A stretch of DNA of 35,981 bases from an uncultured Lachnospiraceae bacterium (lineage in GTDB: Bacteria; Bacillota; Clostridia; Lachnospirales; Lachnospiraceae), in the NCBI GenBank assembly GCA_900544445.1, contig UQVK01000030.1, forward strand, positions 1 to 35,981, read 5' to 3'. The translations under genes and the position numbers were made by a program. The notes beneath the pieces were generated by a model. It searched no databases. It saw only the letters and a program-made list of their open reading frames with translations, and was not told where the DNA came from. Positions 17,762 through 26,265 of this stretch are shown piece after piece; the first letter of the stretch is position 1, and the number at the start of each line of letters is the position of its first letter.

Positions 17762-18859
17762 ATGAAATTAGGTATCGTCGGCCTGCCGAACGTGGGCAAG
17801 AGCACATTATTCAATTCACTGACCAAAGCGGGAGCGGAATCTGCGAATTATCCGTTCTGCACCATCGATCCCAATGTGGGAATCGTGTCCGTTCCGGACG
17901 AGCGGCTGAAGCTTCTCGGAGATATGTATCACTCCAAAAAGGTGACGCCCGCGGTGATCGAGTTCGTGGATATCGCCGGTCTGGTCAAGGGCGCATCCAA
18001 GGGAGAGGGACTCGGCAATCAGTTTTTGAGCAACATCCGTGAGGTGGACGCCATCGTTCATGTGGTGCGCTGCTTTGAAGACCCCAACGTGGTGCATGTG
18101 GACGGAAGCATCGATCCGCTCCGGGATATCGAGACGATCAATCTGGAGCTGATTTTCTCCGATATTGAGATTCTGGAAAGAAGGATCGCCAAGGTAGGCA
18201 AGCAGGCCAGAATGGATAAGACGCTGGCGAAGGAGGCGGATCTTCTGCAGCGCGTGAAGGAGCTTCTGGAGACCGGCGCGCTGGCGGCGAGATTCGAGCC
18301 TGCGGATGAGGATGAGGAAGCCATTTTCTCCTCCCTGAATCTGCTGACCGCGAAGCCGGTGATCTATGCGGCGAATGTGGGAGAGGATGACCTGGCCGAC
18401 GACGGCGCTTCCAATCCGGGCGTGCAGGCCGTCAGGAAATACGCTGCGGAGAACGGCAGCGAGGTATTCGTCATCTGCGCCCAGATCGAGGAGGAGATTT
18501 CCGAGCTGGACGACGATGAGAAGGCCATGTTCCTGGAGGATCTTGGCCTGAAGGAGTCGGGCCTTGACAAGCTGGTGAAGGCCAGCTACCATCTGCTGGG
18601 ACTGATCAGCTTTTTGACCTCCGGAGAGGATGAAACGAGGGCCTGGACTATCAAAATCGGAACCAAAGCGCCCCAGGCGGCCGGTAAGATCCACAGCGAT
18701 TTTGAACGCGGCTTCATCAAGGCAGAGGTGGTAAACTATAAGGACCTGCTGGAGCAGGGCTCCCTTGCCGCCGCGAGAGAAAAAGGCCTTGTCCGCATGG
18801 AAGGAAAGGACTATGTGGTTCAGGACGGGGATACGATCCTCTTCCGGTTTAACGTATAA
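17762..18859 (+). CDS. ychF: Redox-regulated ATPase YchF (OLA1 family)
   Basis: YchF is an Obg-superfamily P-loop NTPase that prefers ATP and associates with ribosomes, with roles in translation and stress. The 365-residue length is standard. Visible motifs are G1 GLPNVGKS (7-14), the switch YPFCTIDPNVG, G3 DIAGLVKGASKGEGLGNQFL, a degenerate G4 region (VIYAANVGEDD) of the kind that relaxes guanine specificity, a coiled-coil insertion (about 130-200) and a C-terminal TGS domain ending GDTILFRFNV. AAAGGAG lies 11 nt before the ATG. It is the last gene before a strong terminator (18903-18949), so it closes the priA-rsgA transcription unit. Confidence 0.97.
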   Translation: MKLGIVGLPNVGKSTLFNSLTKAGAESANYPFCTIDPNVGIVSVPDERLKLLGDMYHSKKVTPAVIEFVDIAGLVKGASKGEGLGNQFLSNIREVDAIVHVVRCFEDPNVVHVDGSIDPLRDIETINLELIFSDIEILERRIAKVGKQARMDKTLAKEADLLQRVKELLETGALAARFEPADEDEEAIFSSLNLLTAKPVIYAANVGEDDLADDGASNPGVQAVRKYAAENGSEVFVICAQIEEEISELDDDEKAMFLEDLGLKESGLDKLVKASYHLLGLISFLTSGEDETRAWTIKIGTKAPQAAGKIHSDFERGFIKAEVVNYKDLLEQGSLAAAREKGLVRMEGKDYVVQDGDTILFRFNV

Positions 18860-18902
18860 CGGATAACAGACAGTCAAAACTACAGAAAGAAATACCTGAA
18901 GA

Positions 18903-18949
18903 AGAAAGCTTTTTTCCATACCGGTGTATGGGAAAGGCTTTCTTTTTTT
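18903..18949 (+). terminator. Rho-independent terminator after ychF
   Basis: A long stem pairs 18903-18921 with 18926-18943 (AGAAAGC with GCTTTCT at the base, CCATAC with GTATGG at the top) around the loop CGGT, with one bulged T. T residues follow at 18944-18949. It separates the translation/signalling operon from the division cluster. Confidence 0.92.
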
Positions 18950-18969
18950 GGCCAATCCTCTGTTTTTAC

Positions 18970-18998
18970 TTGCAAAATGTACTGACTTATACTAAAAT
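18970..18998 (+). promoter_or_regulatory. Sigma-A promoter of the dcw cluster (Pmra)
   Basis: TTGCAA (18970-18975) and TAAAAT (18993-18998) are separated by 17 nt. The predicted start near 19005 falls just before the first operator repeat. A TATACT at 18988-18993 is too close to this -35 to be its partner. Confidence 0.7.
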
Positions 18999-19005
18999 CA
19001 ATATA

Positions 19006-19042
19006 AAAGTGGCGGAAAGTGGTTCGAAGTGGTTCAAAGTGG
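19006..19042 (+). promoter_or_regulatory. MraZ operator: four AAAGTGG repeats at exact 10-bp period
   Basis: The heptamer AAAGTGG occurs at 19006-19012, 19016-19022 and 19036-19042, with GAAGTGG at 19026-19032. The repeats are on one face of the helix and directly cover the predicted transcription start. MraZ is known to bind short direct repeats of this kind upstream of its own gene (TGGG-type in E. coli, AAAGTG-type in Mollicutes). Autoregulation of the downstream cluster is therefore strongly suggested. Confidence 0.85.
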
Positions 19043-19115
19043 GAGATATTTCCCGCAGGTGGCGGCTTTGGTGGATCGTTTTCCATTTTGCTGCTTTTTC
19101 AGGGCGGTGATTGTC

Positions 19116-19553
19116 ATGTTTATGGGTGAGTACAATCATACAATCGATGCGAAAGGCAGGCTGATCATACCCTCCAAATTCAGAGAGAGTCTCGGAGAAG
19201 AATTTGTGATTACGAAGGGATTGGATGGCTGCCTGTTCGTTTATGACAATCAGGAATGGAACGCCTTTGAGGAGAAGCTGAAGGCCCTTCCGCTAAGCAG
19301 GAAGGACAACCGTCAGTTCGCCAGATTCTTTCTGGCGGGAGCTGCCCAGGTGGAGGTGGACAAGCAGGGAAGAATCCTGATTCCCGGCAATCTCCGGGAA
19401 TTTGCCGGACTTCAGAAGGATGTGGTCATGGTTGGCGTAGCCAGCCGCATTGAGATCTGGAGCCGTCAGAAGTGGGAAGCCCTGCAGGAGGATGAAGAGG
19501 AAGCCATGGAGGATATCGCGGAGCGTATGTCCGAGCTTGGGCTGGGAATCTGA
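19116..19553 (+). CDS. mraZ: Transcriptional regulator MraZ
   Basis: MraZ is the nucleoid-associated transcription factor that heads most dcw clusters. It forms ring-shaped oligomers and controls its own operon. The 145-residue protein contains two SpoVT/AbrB-like swapped-hairpin halves: [20 protein letters not shown] at the N-terminus and [20 protein letters not shown] in the middle. Each has the conserved DxKGR / DKQGR core. ATG 19116 gives the canonical [11 protein letters not shown] start with GGTGA at 19106-19110; a longer upstream frame would translate the operator region and is rejected. The four operator repeats 75-110 nt upstream are the expected binding site. rsmH follows 21 nt later. 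Confidence 0.97.
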   Translation: MFMGEYNHTIDAKGRLIIPSKFRESLGEEFVITKGLDGCLFVYDNQEWNAFEEKLKALPLSRKDNRQFARFFLAGAAQVEVDKQGRILIPGNLREFAGLQKDVVMVGVASRIEIWSRQKWEALQEDEEEAMEDIAERMSELGLGI

Positions 19554-19574
19554 TGCGGAAAGGATGCGGCCGGG

Positions 19575-20522
19575 ATGGAATTCAGGCACAGATCGGTACT
19601 GCTGGAGGAGACAATTGAAGGACTGAAGGTAAAGCCGGATGGAATCTATCTGGATGGCACGCTGGGCGGAGGAGGCCACAGCAGTGAGATCCTGAAGCGC
19701 TTAAAGGGCGGCTGCCTGATTGGAATCGATCAGGATGAGGAGGCTCTGGCCGCGACCGGAAAACGACTTTCCGAATTCGGAGAAGAGGGAAAGCGTTTTA
19801 CGCTCATTCGGGATAACTACTGCAATGCGGCGGAGGCTGTGAGAACGTATGGGGTTAATGGCGTGGATGGCATCGTTCTGGATCTGGGAGTATCTTCCTG
19901 GCAGCTGGACAATGCGGAAAGGGGCTTTTCCTACCGCTATGATGCGCCTCTTGACATGCGGATGGACAAGCGGCAGACGCTCACGGCCAGAGACATCGTG
20001 AACGACTATCCGGAAAGTGCGCTTTATCAGGTTATCCGGGATTATGGCGAGGAGCAGTTCGCAAAGAACATCGCCAAGCATATCGTGCAGGCGAGGCAGA
20101 AGGAACCCATTGAGACGACGGGCCAGCTGAATGAACTGATCAGCGCGGCGATACCGGCAAAAATACAGAAGAAGGGCGGACATCCTTCAAAACGGACGTT
20201 TCAGGCACTGCGCATTGAATGCAACCGGGAACTGGAGGTTTTGAAGAATTCCATAGATGGTCTGATCGGGCTTTTGAACCCGGGGGGAAGGATCTGCATC
20301 ATCACCTTCCATTCCCTGGAGGACCGGATCGTGAAGACGGCGTTCCGCAGGAATGAAAATCCCTGCACCTGTCCGCCGGATTTCCCGGTCTGTGTATGCG
20401 GGAAAAAGCCTGTGGGCAGGGTGGTCACCAGAAAGCCCATCCTTCCCACGGAAAAGGAAATGGAGGAAAACCCGCGTTCAAAGAGCGCGAAGCTGAGAAT
20501 TTTTGAAAAGCAGGGAGAATAG
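19575..20522 (+). CDS. rsmH: 16S rRNA (cytosine1402-N4)-methyltransferase RsmH
   Basis: RsmH (MraW) adds an N4-methyl group to C1402 in the ribosomal P site. The 315-residue protein starts with the typical [15 protein letters not shown]. It then shows motif [13 protein letters not shown] (29-40), GIDQDEEAL, the motif [29 protein letters not shown] and [13 protein letters not shown] small CxC pattern ([12 protein letters not shown]) near the C-terminus is common in Firmicutes homologues. The ribosome site is weak (GAAAGG at 19557-19562, 12 nt away), suggesting coupling to mraZ. The position directly after mraZ is conserved. Confidence 0.97.
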   Translation: MEFRHRSVLLEETIEGLKVKPDGIYLDGTLGGGGHSSEILKRLKGGCLIGIDQDEEALAATGKRLSEFGEEGKRFTLIRDNYCNAAEAVRTYGVNGVDGIVLDLGVSSWQLDNAERGFSYRYDAPLDMRMDKRQTLTARDIVNDYPESALYQVIRDYGEEQFAKNIAKHIVQARQKEPIETTGQLNELISAAIPAKIQKKGGHPSKRTFQALRIECNRELEVLKNSIDGLIGLLNPGGRICIITFHSLEDRIVKTAFRRNENPCTCPPDFPVCVCGKKPVGRVVTRKPILPTEKEMEENPRSKSAKLRIFEKQGE

Positions 20523-20524
20523 CC

Positions 20525-21049
20525 ATGGCACAAAACGCACAAAGAGCACAGAGAAGCGGATATGGAAGAACCGGAAGAAGAGAATATGAAAGAACCGGAG
20601 GGCGCAGTGCCTATGGCAGGATGACCGACGGAAATACGGCAAGGCAGCTTGATGTGGTAACGGAGCTTCAGAAGCCCCGCAGCCCGAGGGAGCTGAATCA
20701 TGCGGTGAAGAAGAACCGGGACAGAGCGATTTATATGAATTTTGGCTATGTCCTGTTCCTGACTGCGTCTCTGCTGGTGGCAGGTTTTATCCTGATCGGC
20801 TACATCCGCCTGCAGTCGGAAATCACGGCGAGCGTAAAACGCATTGCGACGATGGAGAGCACGTTAAACAGCATGAAGACGGCGAATGATGAGGAGTACA
20901 GCAGAATTGAAAGCTCCGTGGATCTGGATGAGATCCGCAGAATCGCCATCACGGAACTTGGCATGGTGTATCCGGATGAGGATCAGATTGTGACCGTACC
21001 GGACGAGGGGAACGATTATGTAAGACAGGTCACGGACATCGACGAATAA
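20525..21049 (+). CDS. ftsL: FtsL-like divisome protein
   Basis: This is a small bitopic protein in the ftsL position between rsmH and the class B PBP. It is 174 residues long, longer than the usual 100-120, because of a cytoplasmic tail of about 70 residues rich in Arg, Gly and Tyr (GRTGRREYERTGGRSAYGRM). A single membrane helix (about 72-94) is followed by a short extracellular coiled coil (about 96-125). A DLDEIRRIAITELGM motif follows, typical of FtsL/DivIC proteins, then an acidic C-terminus. FtsL joins DivIC and DivIB to activate FtsW and the septal PBP. Sequence similarity in this family is low, so the call rests on topology, motif and gene order. Confidence 0.85.
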   Translation: MAQNAQRAQRSGYGRTGRREYERTGGRSAYGRMTDGNTARQLDVVTELQKPRSPRELNHAVKKNRDRAIYMNFGYVLFLTASLLVAGFILIGYIRLQSEITASVKRIATMESTLNSMKTANDEEYSRIESSVDLDEIRRIAITELGMVYPDEDQIVTVPDEGNDYVRQVTDIDE

Positions 21050-21068
21050 CCCGGTTCGGAGGAGCATT

Positions 21069-23375
21069 TTGGACAGAGAAAGAAAAGATAAGCGTAACAA
21101 CAGATTTACAACGAAAATGCAGAAAAAGCTGGTGGTACTGTATCTTTGCGTGCTGCTGGCTTTTACCGGATTAGGCGCCCGCCTGATCCTGATCAACAGA
21201 GACAACGGGGAACAGTACGAAAAGCAGGTTTTGTCCCAGCAGCAGTACTCCAGCCGGACCATTCCCTATAAGCGGGGGGAAATCACGGACCGCAAGGGAA
21301 CGAAACTGGCGGTGAGCGAGAAGGTATATAATCTGGTCCTCGACTGCAAGCTGATGAATGAAAAAGAGGAATATGTGGATGCCACCATTTCCGCTCTGGT
21401 TCAGTGCTTTGGCGTGGACGAGAGCGAGATCAGAAGCTATAATGAGGCGAACCCGGATTCTCAGTACTATGTGCTGGCAAAGCAGCTCACCTATGACGAG
21501 ATCGCTCCCTTTCAGGAGCTGGAGGCCGATGAGGAAACGGGAAGATATATCCAGGGCGTTTGGTTTGAGGAGGAGTATAAGAGAAACTACCCGCTGGGTA
21601 CCCTGGCCAGCGATGTGATCGGTTTTACCAGCAGCGATAACGTGGGAAGCTACGGGCTGGAGGAATACTATAACGATGAACTGAGCGGTACCAACGGCCG
21701 GGAATACGGCTATATGAACGATGATTCCAATCTGGAGCGGACGACGAAGGCCGCTGTTGACGGCTATAATCTGGTGAGTACGCTGGATGTGAACATCCAG
21801 AGCATCGTGGAAGACAAGCTTCAGGAATTCAATGATACCTATAAGGACGCGGTCCGGGAAGGAAACGGAGCGCGGAATATGGGCTGCGTCATCATGGATG
21901 TGGACAGCGGCGAAGTCCTGGCCATGGCGAGCTATCCCAATTTTGACCTGAATGATCCGAGAAATACGGATGCGCTGATCGGTCAGAATATGGTGGATGC
22001 GGACGGTACGGTACTGGAGGAGGTTATCAATGAGGCTTCGCTTTCAGAGATGGATGACGATACCCTTTACCGCCAGCTGAATTATCTCTGGAGAAATTAC
22101 TGCATTTCCAATACCTATGAGCCAGGCTCTACCATAAAGCCCTTCACGGCGGCGGCAGGGCTGGAGAGCGGAGCGCTGAGCGGAAACGAAACCTATGAAT
22201 GTACCGGAAGCCTGACGGTGGTGGCCGGGGAGAAACCCATCAAATGTCATAATGTATATGGCGACGGTGTGCTGACGATTTCCCAGGCCATCGAACGTTC
22301 CTGTAACGTGGCATTGATGAAGATGGGACAGACCATCGGTGAAACCACCCTTCTGAAATATCTGGAGGATTTCAATTTTGGACTGAAAACCAATATCGAT
22401 CTGGCAGGGGAGGCAAGGACAGCTTCTCTGGTGTTCACGGAGGATACCATGGGCCCCACGGAGCTTGCGACAACCACCTTCGGACAAGGCTTCAATGTGA
22501 CGATGATCCAGATGATTACGGGCTTCTGCGCACTGATTAACGGCGGCTATTATTATGAACCCCATATGGTGAGTCAGATCACGTCCTCAGACGGTTCTGT
22601 GGTGAGAAACATTGAGCCGAGGCTTTTGAAACAGGTGGTTTCCGAGGAAACTTCCGAAAAGATCCGGGATTACTGCCTGCAGGTGGTGATCGGAGAAAAC
22701 GGAACGGGACATACGGCAAGGCCTGCCGGCTATCTGATCGGCGGAAAAACGGGGACCGCGGAAACCCAGCCCAGAGGCAACAATGAATACGTGGTTTCCT
22801 TTATGGGATATGCGCCGGCGGACGATCCGGAAATTGCAATCTATGTGGTGGTGGACCGGCCGAACGCGGAAAACCAGGACGACGCGAAATTTGCTACGAG
22901 AATTGTAAGAAGCATTCTGACCGAAGTACTTCCTTATCTGGATATTTTCATGACCGAAGAGCTGAGCGAGGAAGAACAGCAGGAGCTTGAGGAAGCACAG
23001 ATTGCTTATAAGCAGGCGCTGGTGAGCGGAAACGATGTGAGTGGCAACGACGTGAGCGGAAATGATGCGGAAGGTTCCGGAGAAACGACAGACACAGATC
23101 CGACGGGCACGGACGGCACGGAAACGGGTGCCGCAGGAGAGAGCGGCGCGGACAGCGGCGGCGCGGATGGAACCGGAACGTCAGAGGAACCGGTGGACAA
23201 CGGCGGCTATACCATGGACGATATCACGATTGACCCGGATACCGGAGAGGGCGTGCTTCCTGATGGCACGAAGGTGGATCCGGATACCGGAGAAGTGATT
23301 GGAAATGTGGAACTGAATCTTCCGGAATCGAATCTCCCTCTGGGTGAGACGGATGAGGGGGACTCCCCCTTCTGA
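21069..23375 (+). CDS. Class B penicillin-binding protein (FtsI/PbpB type)
   Basis: This transpeptidase crosslinks septal peptidoglycan. The 768-residue protein has a short cytoplasmic tail, a membrane helix (about 20-43), a PBP-dimer/pedestal domain (about 60-235) and a transpeptidase domain (about 265-625). The catalytic motifs are SxxK S354-TIK (EPGSTIKPF), SxN S411-C-N and KTG 560-562 (GGKTGTAE). No PASTA domain is present. Instead, residues 651-768 form a low-complexity acidic tail with three SGNDV repeats and two DPDTGE repeats. The start is TTG 21069 with GGAGGAG at 21058-21064; no nearby ATG fits. Its position after ftsL matches pbpB of B. subtilis. A hairpin-terminator lies between it and the next PBP gene. 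Confidence 0.92.
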   Translation: MDRERKDKRNNRFTTKMQKKLVVLYLCVLLAFTGLGARLILINRDNGEQYEKQVLSQQQYSSRTIPYKRGEITDRKGTKLAVSEKVYNLVLDCKLMNEKEEYVDATISALVQCFGVDESEIRSYNEANPDSQYYVLAKQLTYDEIAPFQELEADEETGRYIQGVWFEEEYKRNYPLGTLASDVIGFTSSDNVGSYGLEEYYNDELSGTNGREYGYMNDDSNLERTTKAAVDGYNLVSTLDVNIQSIVEDKLQEFNDTYKDAVREGNGARNMGCVIMDVDSGEVLAMASYPNFDLNDPRNTDALIGQNMVDADGTVLEEVINEASLSEMDDDTLYRQLNYLWRNYCISNTYEPGSTIKPFTAAAGLESGALSGNETYECTGSLTVVAGEKPIKCHNVYGDGVLTISQAIERSCNVALMKMGQTIGETTLLKYLEDFNFGLKTNIDLAGEARTASLVFTEDTMGPTELATTTFGQGFNVTMIQMITGFCALINGGYYYEPHMVSQITSSDGSVVRNIEPRLLKQVVSEETSEKIRDYCLQVVIGENGTGHTARPAGYLIGGKTGTAETQPRGNNEYVVSFMGYAPADDPEIAIYVVVDRPNAENQDDAKFATRIVRSILTEVLPYLDIFMTEELSEEEQQELEEAQIAYKQALVSGNDVSGNDVSGNDAEGSGETTDTDPTGTDGTETGAAGESGADSGGADGTGTSEEPVDNGGYTMDDITIDPDTGEGVLPDGTKVDPDTGEVIGNVELNLPESNLPLGETDEGDSPF
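23022..23066 (+). repeat. Three 15-nt tandem repeats encoding VSGND
   Basis: Three consecutive 15-nt units, GTGAGCGGAAACGAT and two variants, lie at 23022-23036, 23037-23051 and 23052-23066 inside the C-terminal tail of the PBP gene. The differences between copies are synonymous (AGC/AGT, GGA/GGC, AAC/AAT, GAT/GAC). The array is in frame and could expand or contract without frameshift. Confidence 0.85.
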
Positions 23376-23447
23376 CGTGTTCCGCAGCATTTGACAGCAT
23401 GGAATTTGCCGGCCGGACTGCCGGTGAAAGAGAAGACAAAAGCGAAT

Positions 23448-23498
23448 AACCTCATAAATCCGGTAATAAATTATAGTAATACCGCTTTATGAGGTTTT
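23448..23498 (+). terminator. Hairpin with T tail that also buries the SpoVD-like gene's ribosome site
   Basis: An 11-bp perfect stem pairs 23448-23458 (AACCTCATAAA) with 23486-23496. It is extended by a 5-bp inner stem (CGGTA with TACCG) and a 14-nt AT-rich loop, and ends in TTTT (23495-23498). It has the shape of a Rho-independent terminator, with a modest T run. The only good Shine-Dalgarno for the next gene, GAGG (23491-23494, 7 nt before ATG 23502), is inside the 3' arm. The element could act as an attenuator, a translational switch, or both. Confidence 0.75.
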
Positions 23499-23501
23499 CC
23501 A

Positions 23502-25253
23502 ATGGAGGAGAAGCATAAAACTTTCCACAGGAAGAAGACGTTTGCGGCTTTTATGATCTGTTTTGCAGCCTTTCTCGGACTGGCCGGAAGGCTGGTATAT
23601 CTGATGGTGTACAGTTCCGCATATTACTCGGAAGCAGCGGATGAGCTGCATCAAAGGGAAAGAAGCATTAAGGCAAAACGGGGCAGAATTCTGGATGCGG
23701 CCGGAAATGTGCTGGCGGATAACCGGACGGTATGTACGGTTTCCGTCATACACAATCAGATCACGGATCCGGAAGCGGTGGTAGAAGTTCTGTCAAAGGA
23801 GCTTGAGCTGGAGGAAGCGTATGTCAGGGAGCGTGTGGAGAAATATTCCTCCATAGAACGGATCAGGAGCAATGTGGATAAGGAAACCGGGGATGCGATC
23901 CGCGCCTATCAGCTGGACGGCGTGAAGGTGGATGAGGATTATAAGCGTTATTATCCCTTTGACAGCCTGGCGTCCAGAGTGCTGGGCTTTACTGGAGCAG
24001 ACAATCAGGGCATTGTCGGCCTGGAGGTGAAATATGAGGAATATCTGGAGGGTGAGCCGGGCACCATCCTGACGGTGACGGACGCCAGAGGAATTGAAGT
24101 GGATGAAGAGGGCGAGTCCCGTCTGGAGCCGGTGGATGGCGACGATCTGTATATCAGTATGGATCTCAACATCCAGCAGTATGCCGCCCAGCTCGCGGAG
24201 CAGGTGATGGCTGCCAAAGAGGCGGAGAGCGTTTCCATTCTGGTGATGAAGCCGGATAATGGAGAGATTCTGGCAATGGTGAATGTGCCGGAATTTAATC
24301 TGAACGATCCGTTTACCCTGCCTGAGGGAACGGAAACTGCCGGACTTTCGGAGGAAGAAAAGCAGGATCTCCTGAATCAGATGTGGCGAAATCCCTGCAT
24401 CAGCGATACCTACGAACCGGGTTCCGTTTTCAAAACCATCACTGCGGCAGCCGCGCTGGAGGAAGGCGTGGTGACCATGGAGGACACCTTCAACTGTCCG
24501 GGATACGTGATGGTGGAGGACCGGAGGATCCGCTGCCACAAGACGACAGGCCATGGTACGCAGACCTTTGTGGAGGCGACCATGAATTCCTGCAATCCGG
24601 TATTCGTCACGGTAGGATTGAGGCTTGGCGCAGAAAACTACTACCGCTATTTTGAACAGTTCAACCTGCTGGAAAAAACAGGAGTGGATCTGCCCGGCGA
24701 GGCGGGAACCATTATGCACAAAGTGGAGGACATCGGAGCGGTGGAGCTTGCCACCATTTCCTTCGGCCAGTCTTTTCAGGTGACGCCAATTCGTCTTGCT
24801 GCGACAATTTCTTCCCTCATTAACGGAGGCAATGCCGTCACACCCCATTTCGGAGTGAAGACCGTAGACGCGCAGGGGAACGTGACCAACCGGTTTGAAT
24901 ATCCGGTGGAGGAAGGCGTGGTATCTGAGGATACGGTGGAAATGCTGCGGTATATGCTGGAACAGGTGGTGGAAAACGGCGGCGGACACAACGGCTATGT
25001 GGAGGGCTACCGGGTGGGCGGCAAAACCGCGACCAGCCAGACCCTTCCCAGAGGAACGGGCCGCTACATCGCTTCCTTTATGGGCTTCGCTCCGGCAGAC
25101 GATCCGAAGGTTCTCGCCATGGCGATCATAACCAACCCACAGGGAACCTATTACGGCGGGCAGGTGGCTGCTCCGGTGGTGCGCCAGCTCTTTGAAAATA
25201 TCCTTCCTTATTTGGAAAACCTGGATTATAATGTACAGCGTGCAGAGCAGTGA
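23502..25253 (+). CDS. Second class B penicillin-binding protein (SpoVD-like)
   Basis: This 583-residue class B transpeptidase lies where spoVD sits in B. subtilis (pbpB-spoVD-...-mraY). SpoVD makes spore cortex peptidoglycan. It has a short basic tail, a membrane helix (about 14-37), a dimer domain (about 55-210) and a transpeptidase domain (about 240-575). The motifs are S308-VFK (EPGSVFKTI) and S363-C-N. The third motif reads K508-T-A, with Ala (codon GCG 25029-25031) where KTG is expected (GGKTATSQTLPR). No PASTA domain is visible. ATG 23502 depends on a GAGG buried in the preceding hairpin, suggesting conditional expression. A role in sporulation is inferred from order and similarity; a vegetative elongation or division role is possible. 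Confidence 0.88.
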   Translation: MEEKHKTFHRKKTFAAFMICFAAFLGLAGRLVYLMVYSSAYYSEAADELHQRERSIKAKRGRILDAAGNVLADNRTVCTVSVIHNQITDPEAVVEVLSKELELEEAYVRERVEKYSSIERIRSNVDKETGDAIRAYQLDGVKVDEDYKRYYPFDSLASRVLGFTGADNQGIVGLEVKYEEYLEGEPGTILTVTDARGIEVDEEGESRLEPVDGDDLYISMDLNIQQYAAQLAEQVMAAKEAESVSILVMKPDNGEILAMVNVPEFNLNDPFTLPEGTETAGLSEEEKQDLLNQMWRNPCISDTYEPGSVFKTITAAAALEEGVVTMEDTFNCPGYVMVEDRRIRCHKTTGHGTQTFVEATMNSCNPVFVTVGLRLGAENYYRYFEQFNLLEKTGVDLPGEAGTIMHKVEDIGAVELATISFGQSFQVTPIRLAATISSLINGGNAVTPHFGVKTVDAQGNVTNRFEYPVEEGVVSEDTVEMLRYMLEQVVENGGGHNGYVEGYRVGGKTATSQTLPRGTGRYIASFMGFAPADDPKVLAMAIITNPQGTYYGGQVAAPVVRQLFENILPYLENLDYNVQRAEQ

Positions 25254-25266
25254 AAGGAAAGGTCAG

Positions 25267-26223
25267 ATGAGTCTATCCATTTACCTGCCGGTCCTGATAT
25301 CCTTCTTCGTAAGCGTATCGCTGGGGCCGGTGATCATCCCTTTTCTAAAGAGACTCAAGGCTGGGCAGACCATCAGAGGGGAAGGGCCCAGAAGCCATTT
25401 GAAAAAAAACGGCACGCCTACCATGGGAGGGATTCTGATCCTGTCCGCAGTGGTGGCGGCATCTCTGTTTTATGTGAAGGACTATCCCCAGATCATGCCC
25501 GTGCTGCTCCTGACGCTGGGATTCGGACTGATCGGATTTCTGGACGACCTGCTGAAGGTGGTATTCAGGCGGTCCATGGGACTTACGCCGCTGCAGAAGT
25601 TTTCCGCGCAGCTGGTGGTGACAGGACTGTTTGTTTATTACCTCGTGAAGGTGGCGGAGATTGGCCTGGCAGCGAGGATTCCCTTTTTCCCGGACCTGGT
25701 GCTGGATCTGGGATGGATGAACATTCCGCTCGCTTTTTTCATCATTCTGGGAACGGTAAACGGGGCCAATTTCACCGACGGTCTGGATGGGCTTGCGGCG
25801 AGCGTTACGGTGATGATGGCAACCTTCCTTGCGGCGGCTTCCATCGGCACCGGCTCCCGGATTGAACCGGCGGCCTGCGCGGTGGCGGGAGCGCTTTTAG
25901 GGTTCCTTCTGTTTAATGTATACCCCGCGAGCGTGTTCATGGGGGATACGGGTTCCCTTGCGCTGGGCGGCTTTGTGGCGGCTTCGGCTTATATGATGCG
26001 GATGCAGCTTTTCATTCCCATCATCAGTTTTGTCTATCTGGTGGAGGTGGTTTCGGTCATTCTTCAGGTGGGATATTTCAAACTGACGGGAGGAAGGCGG
26101 TTTTTCCGTATGGCTCCTCTGCATCATCATTTTGAACTGTGCGGCTGGTCGGAAACCCGTATTGTGGCGGTTTTCTCCATCCTGACGGCGATTCTGTGTC
26201 TGGCGGCTCTGGTGGCGATCTGA
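25267..26223 (+). CDS. mraY: Phospho-N-acetylmuramoyl-pentapeptide-transferase MraY
   Basis: MraY transfers phospho-MurNAc-pentapeptide to undecaprenyl phosphate, forming lipid I at the inner face of the membrane. From ATG 25267 it is 318 residues with about ten hydrophobic segments. Conserved sites are GTPTMGG, the metal/active Asp pair in GFLDDLLKV, NFTDGLDGLA, VFMGDTGSLALGG and the MraY-specific APLHHHFEL. AAAGGAAAGG lies just upstream; a longer frame from 25192 would overlap the preceding gene and is rejected. It follows the SpoVD-like gene by 13 nt. MurF and MurG, which act before and after it, are not in the window. Confidence 0.97.
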   Translation: MSLSIYLPVLISFFVSVSLGPVIIPFLKRLKAGQTIRGEGPRSHLKKNGTPTMGGILILSAVVAASLFYVKDYPQIMPVLLLTLGFGLIGFLDDLLKVVFRRSMGLTPLQKFSAQLVVTGLFVYYLVKVAEIGLAARIPFFPDLVLDLGWMNIPLAFFIILGTVNGANFTDGLDGLAASVTVMMATFLAAASIGTGSRIEPAACAVAGALLGFLLFNVYPASVFMGDTGSLALGGFVAASAYMMRMQLFIPIISFVYLVEVVSVILQVGYFKLTGGRRFFRMAPLHHHFELCGWSETRIVAVFSILTAILCLAALVAI

Positions 26224-26265
26224 GACCATGAGAGAGACGGACGGAAAATAGAAAATAGAAAGAAA

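Noticed and set aside
17816..18955. Minus-strand open frame of 379 codons opposite ychF
   Set aside because: Shadow of ychF that also runs through its terminator; no plausible domain.
19029..19115. An N-terminal extension of MraZ
   Set aside because: It would translate the operator region, and MraZ proteins begin at MFMGEY.
23391..23419. Perfect -35 box TTGACA upstream of the SpoVD-like gene
   Set aside because: No acceptable -10 box at 16-18 nt (CGGACT or neighbours), so not called as a promoter.
23793..24989. Minus-strand open frame of 398 codons opposite the SpoVD-like gene
   Set aside because: Shadow of a gene with intact catalytic motifs; composition is not protein-like.
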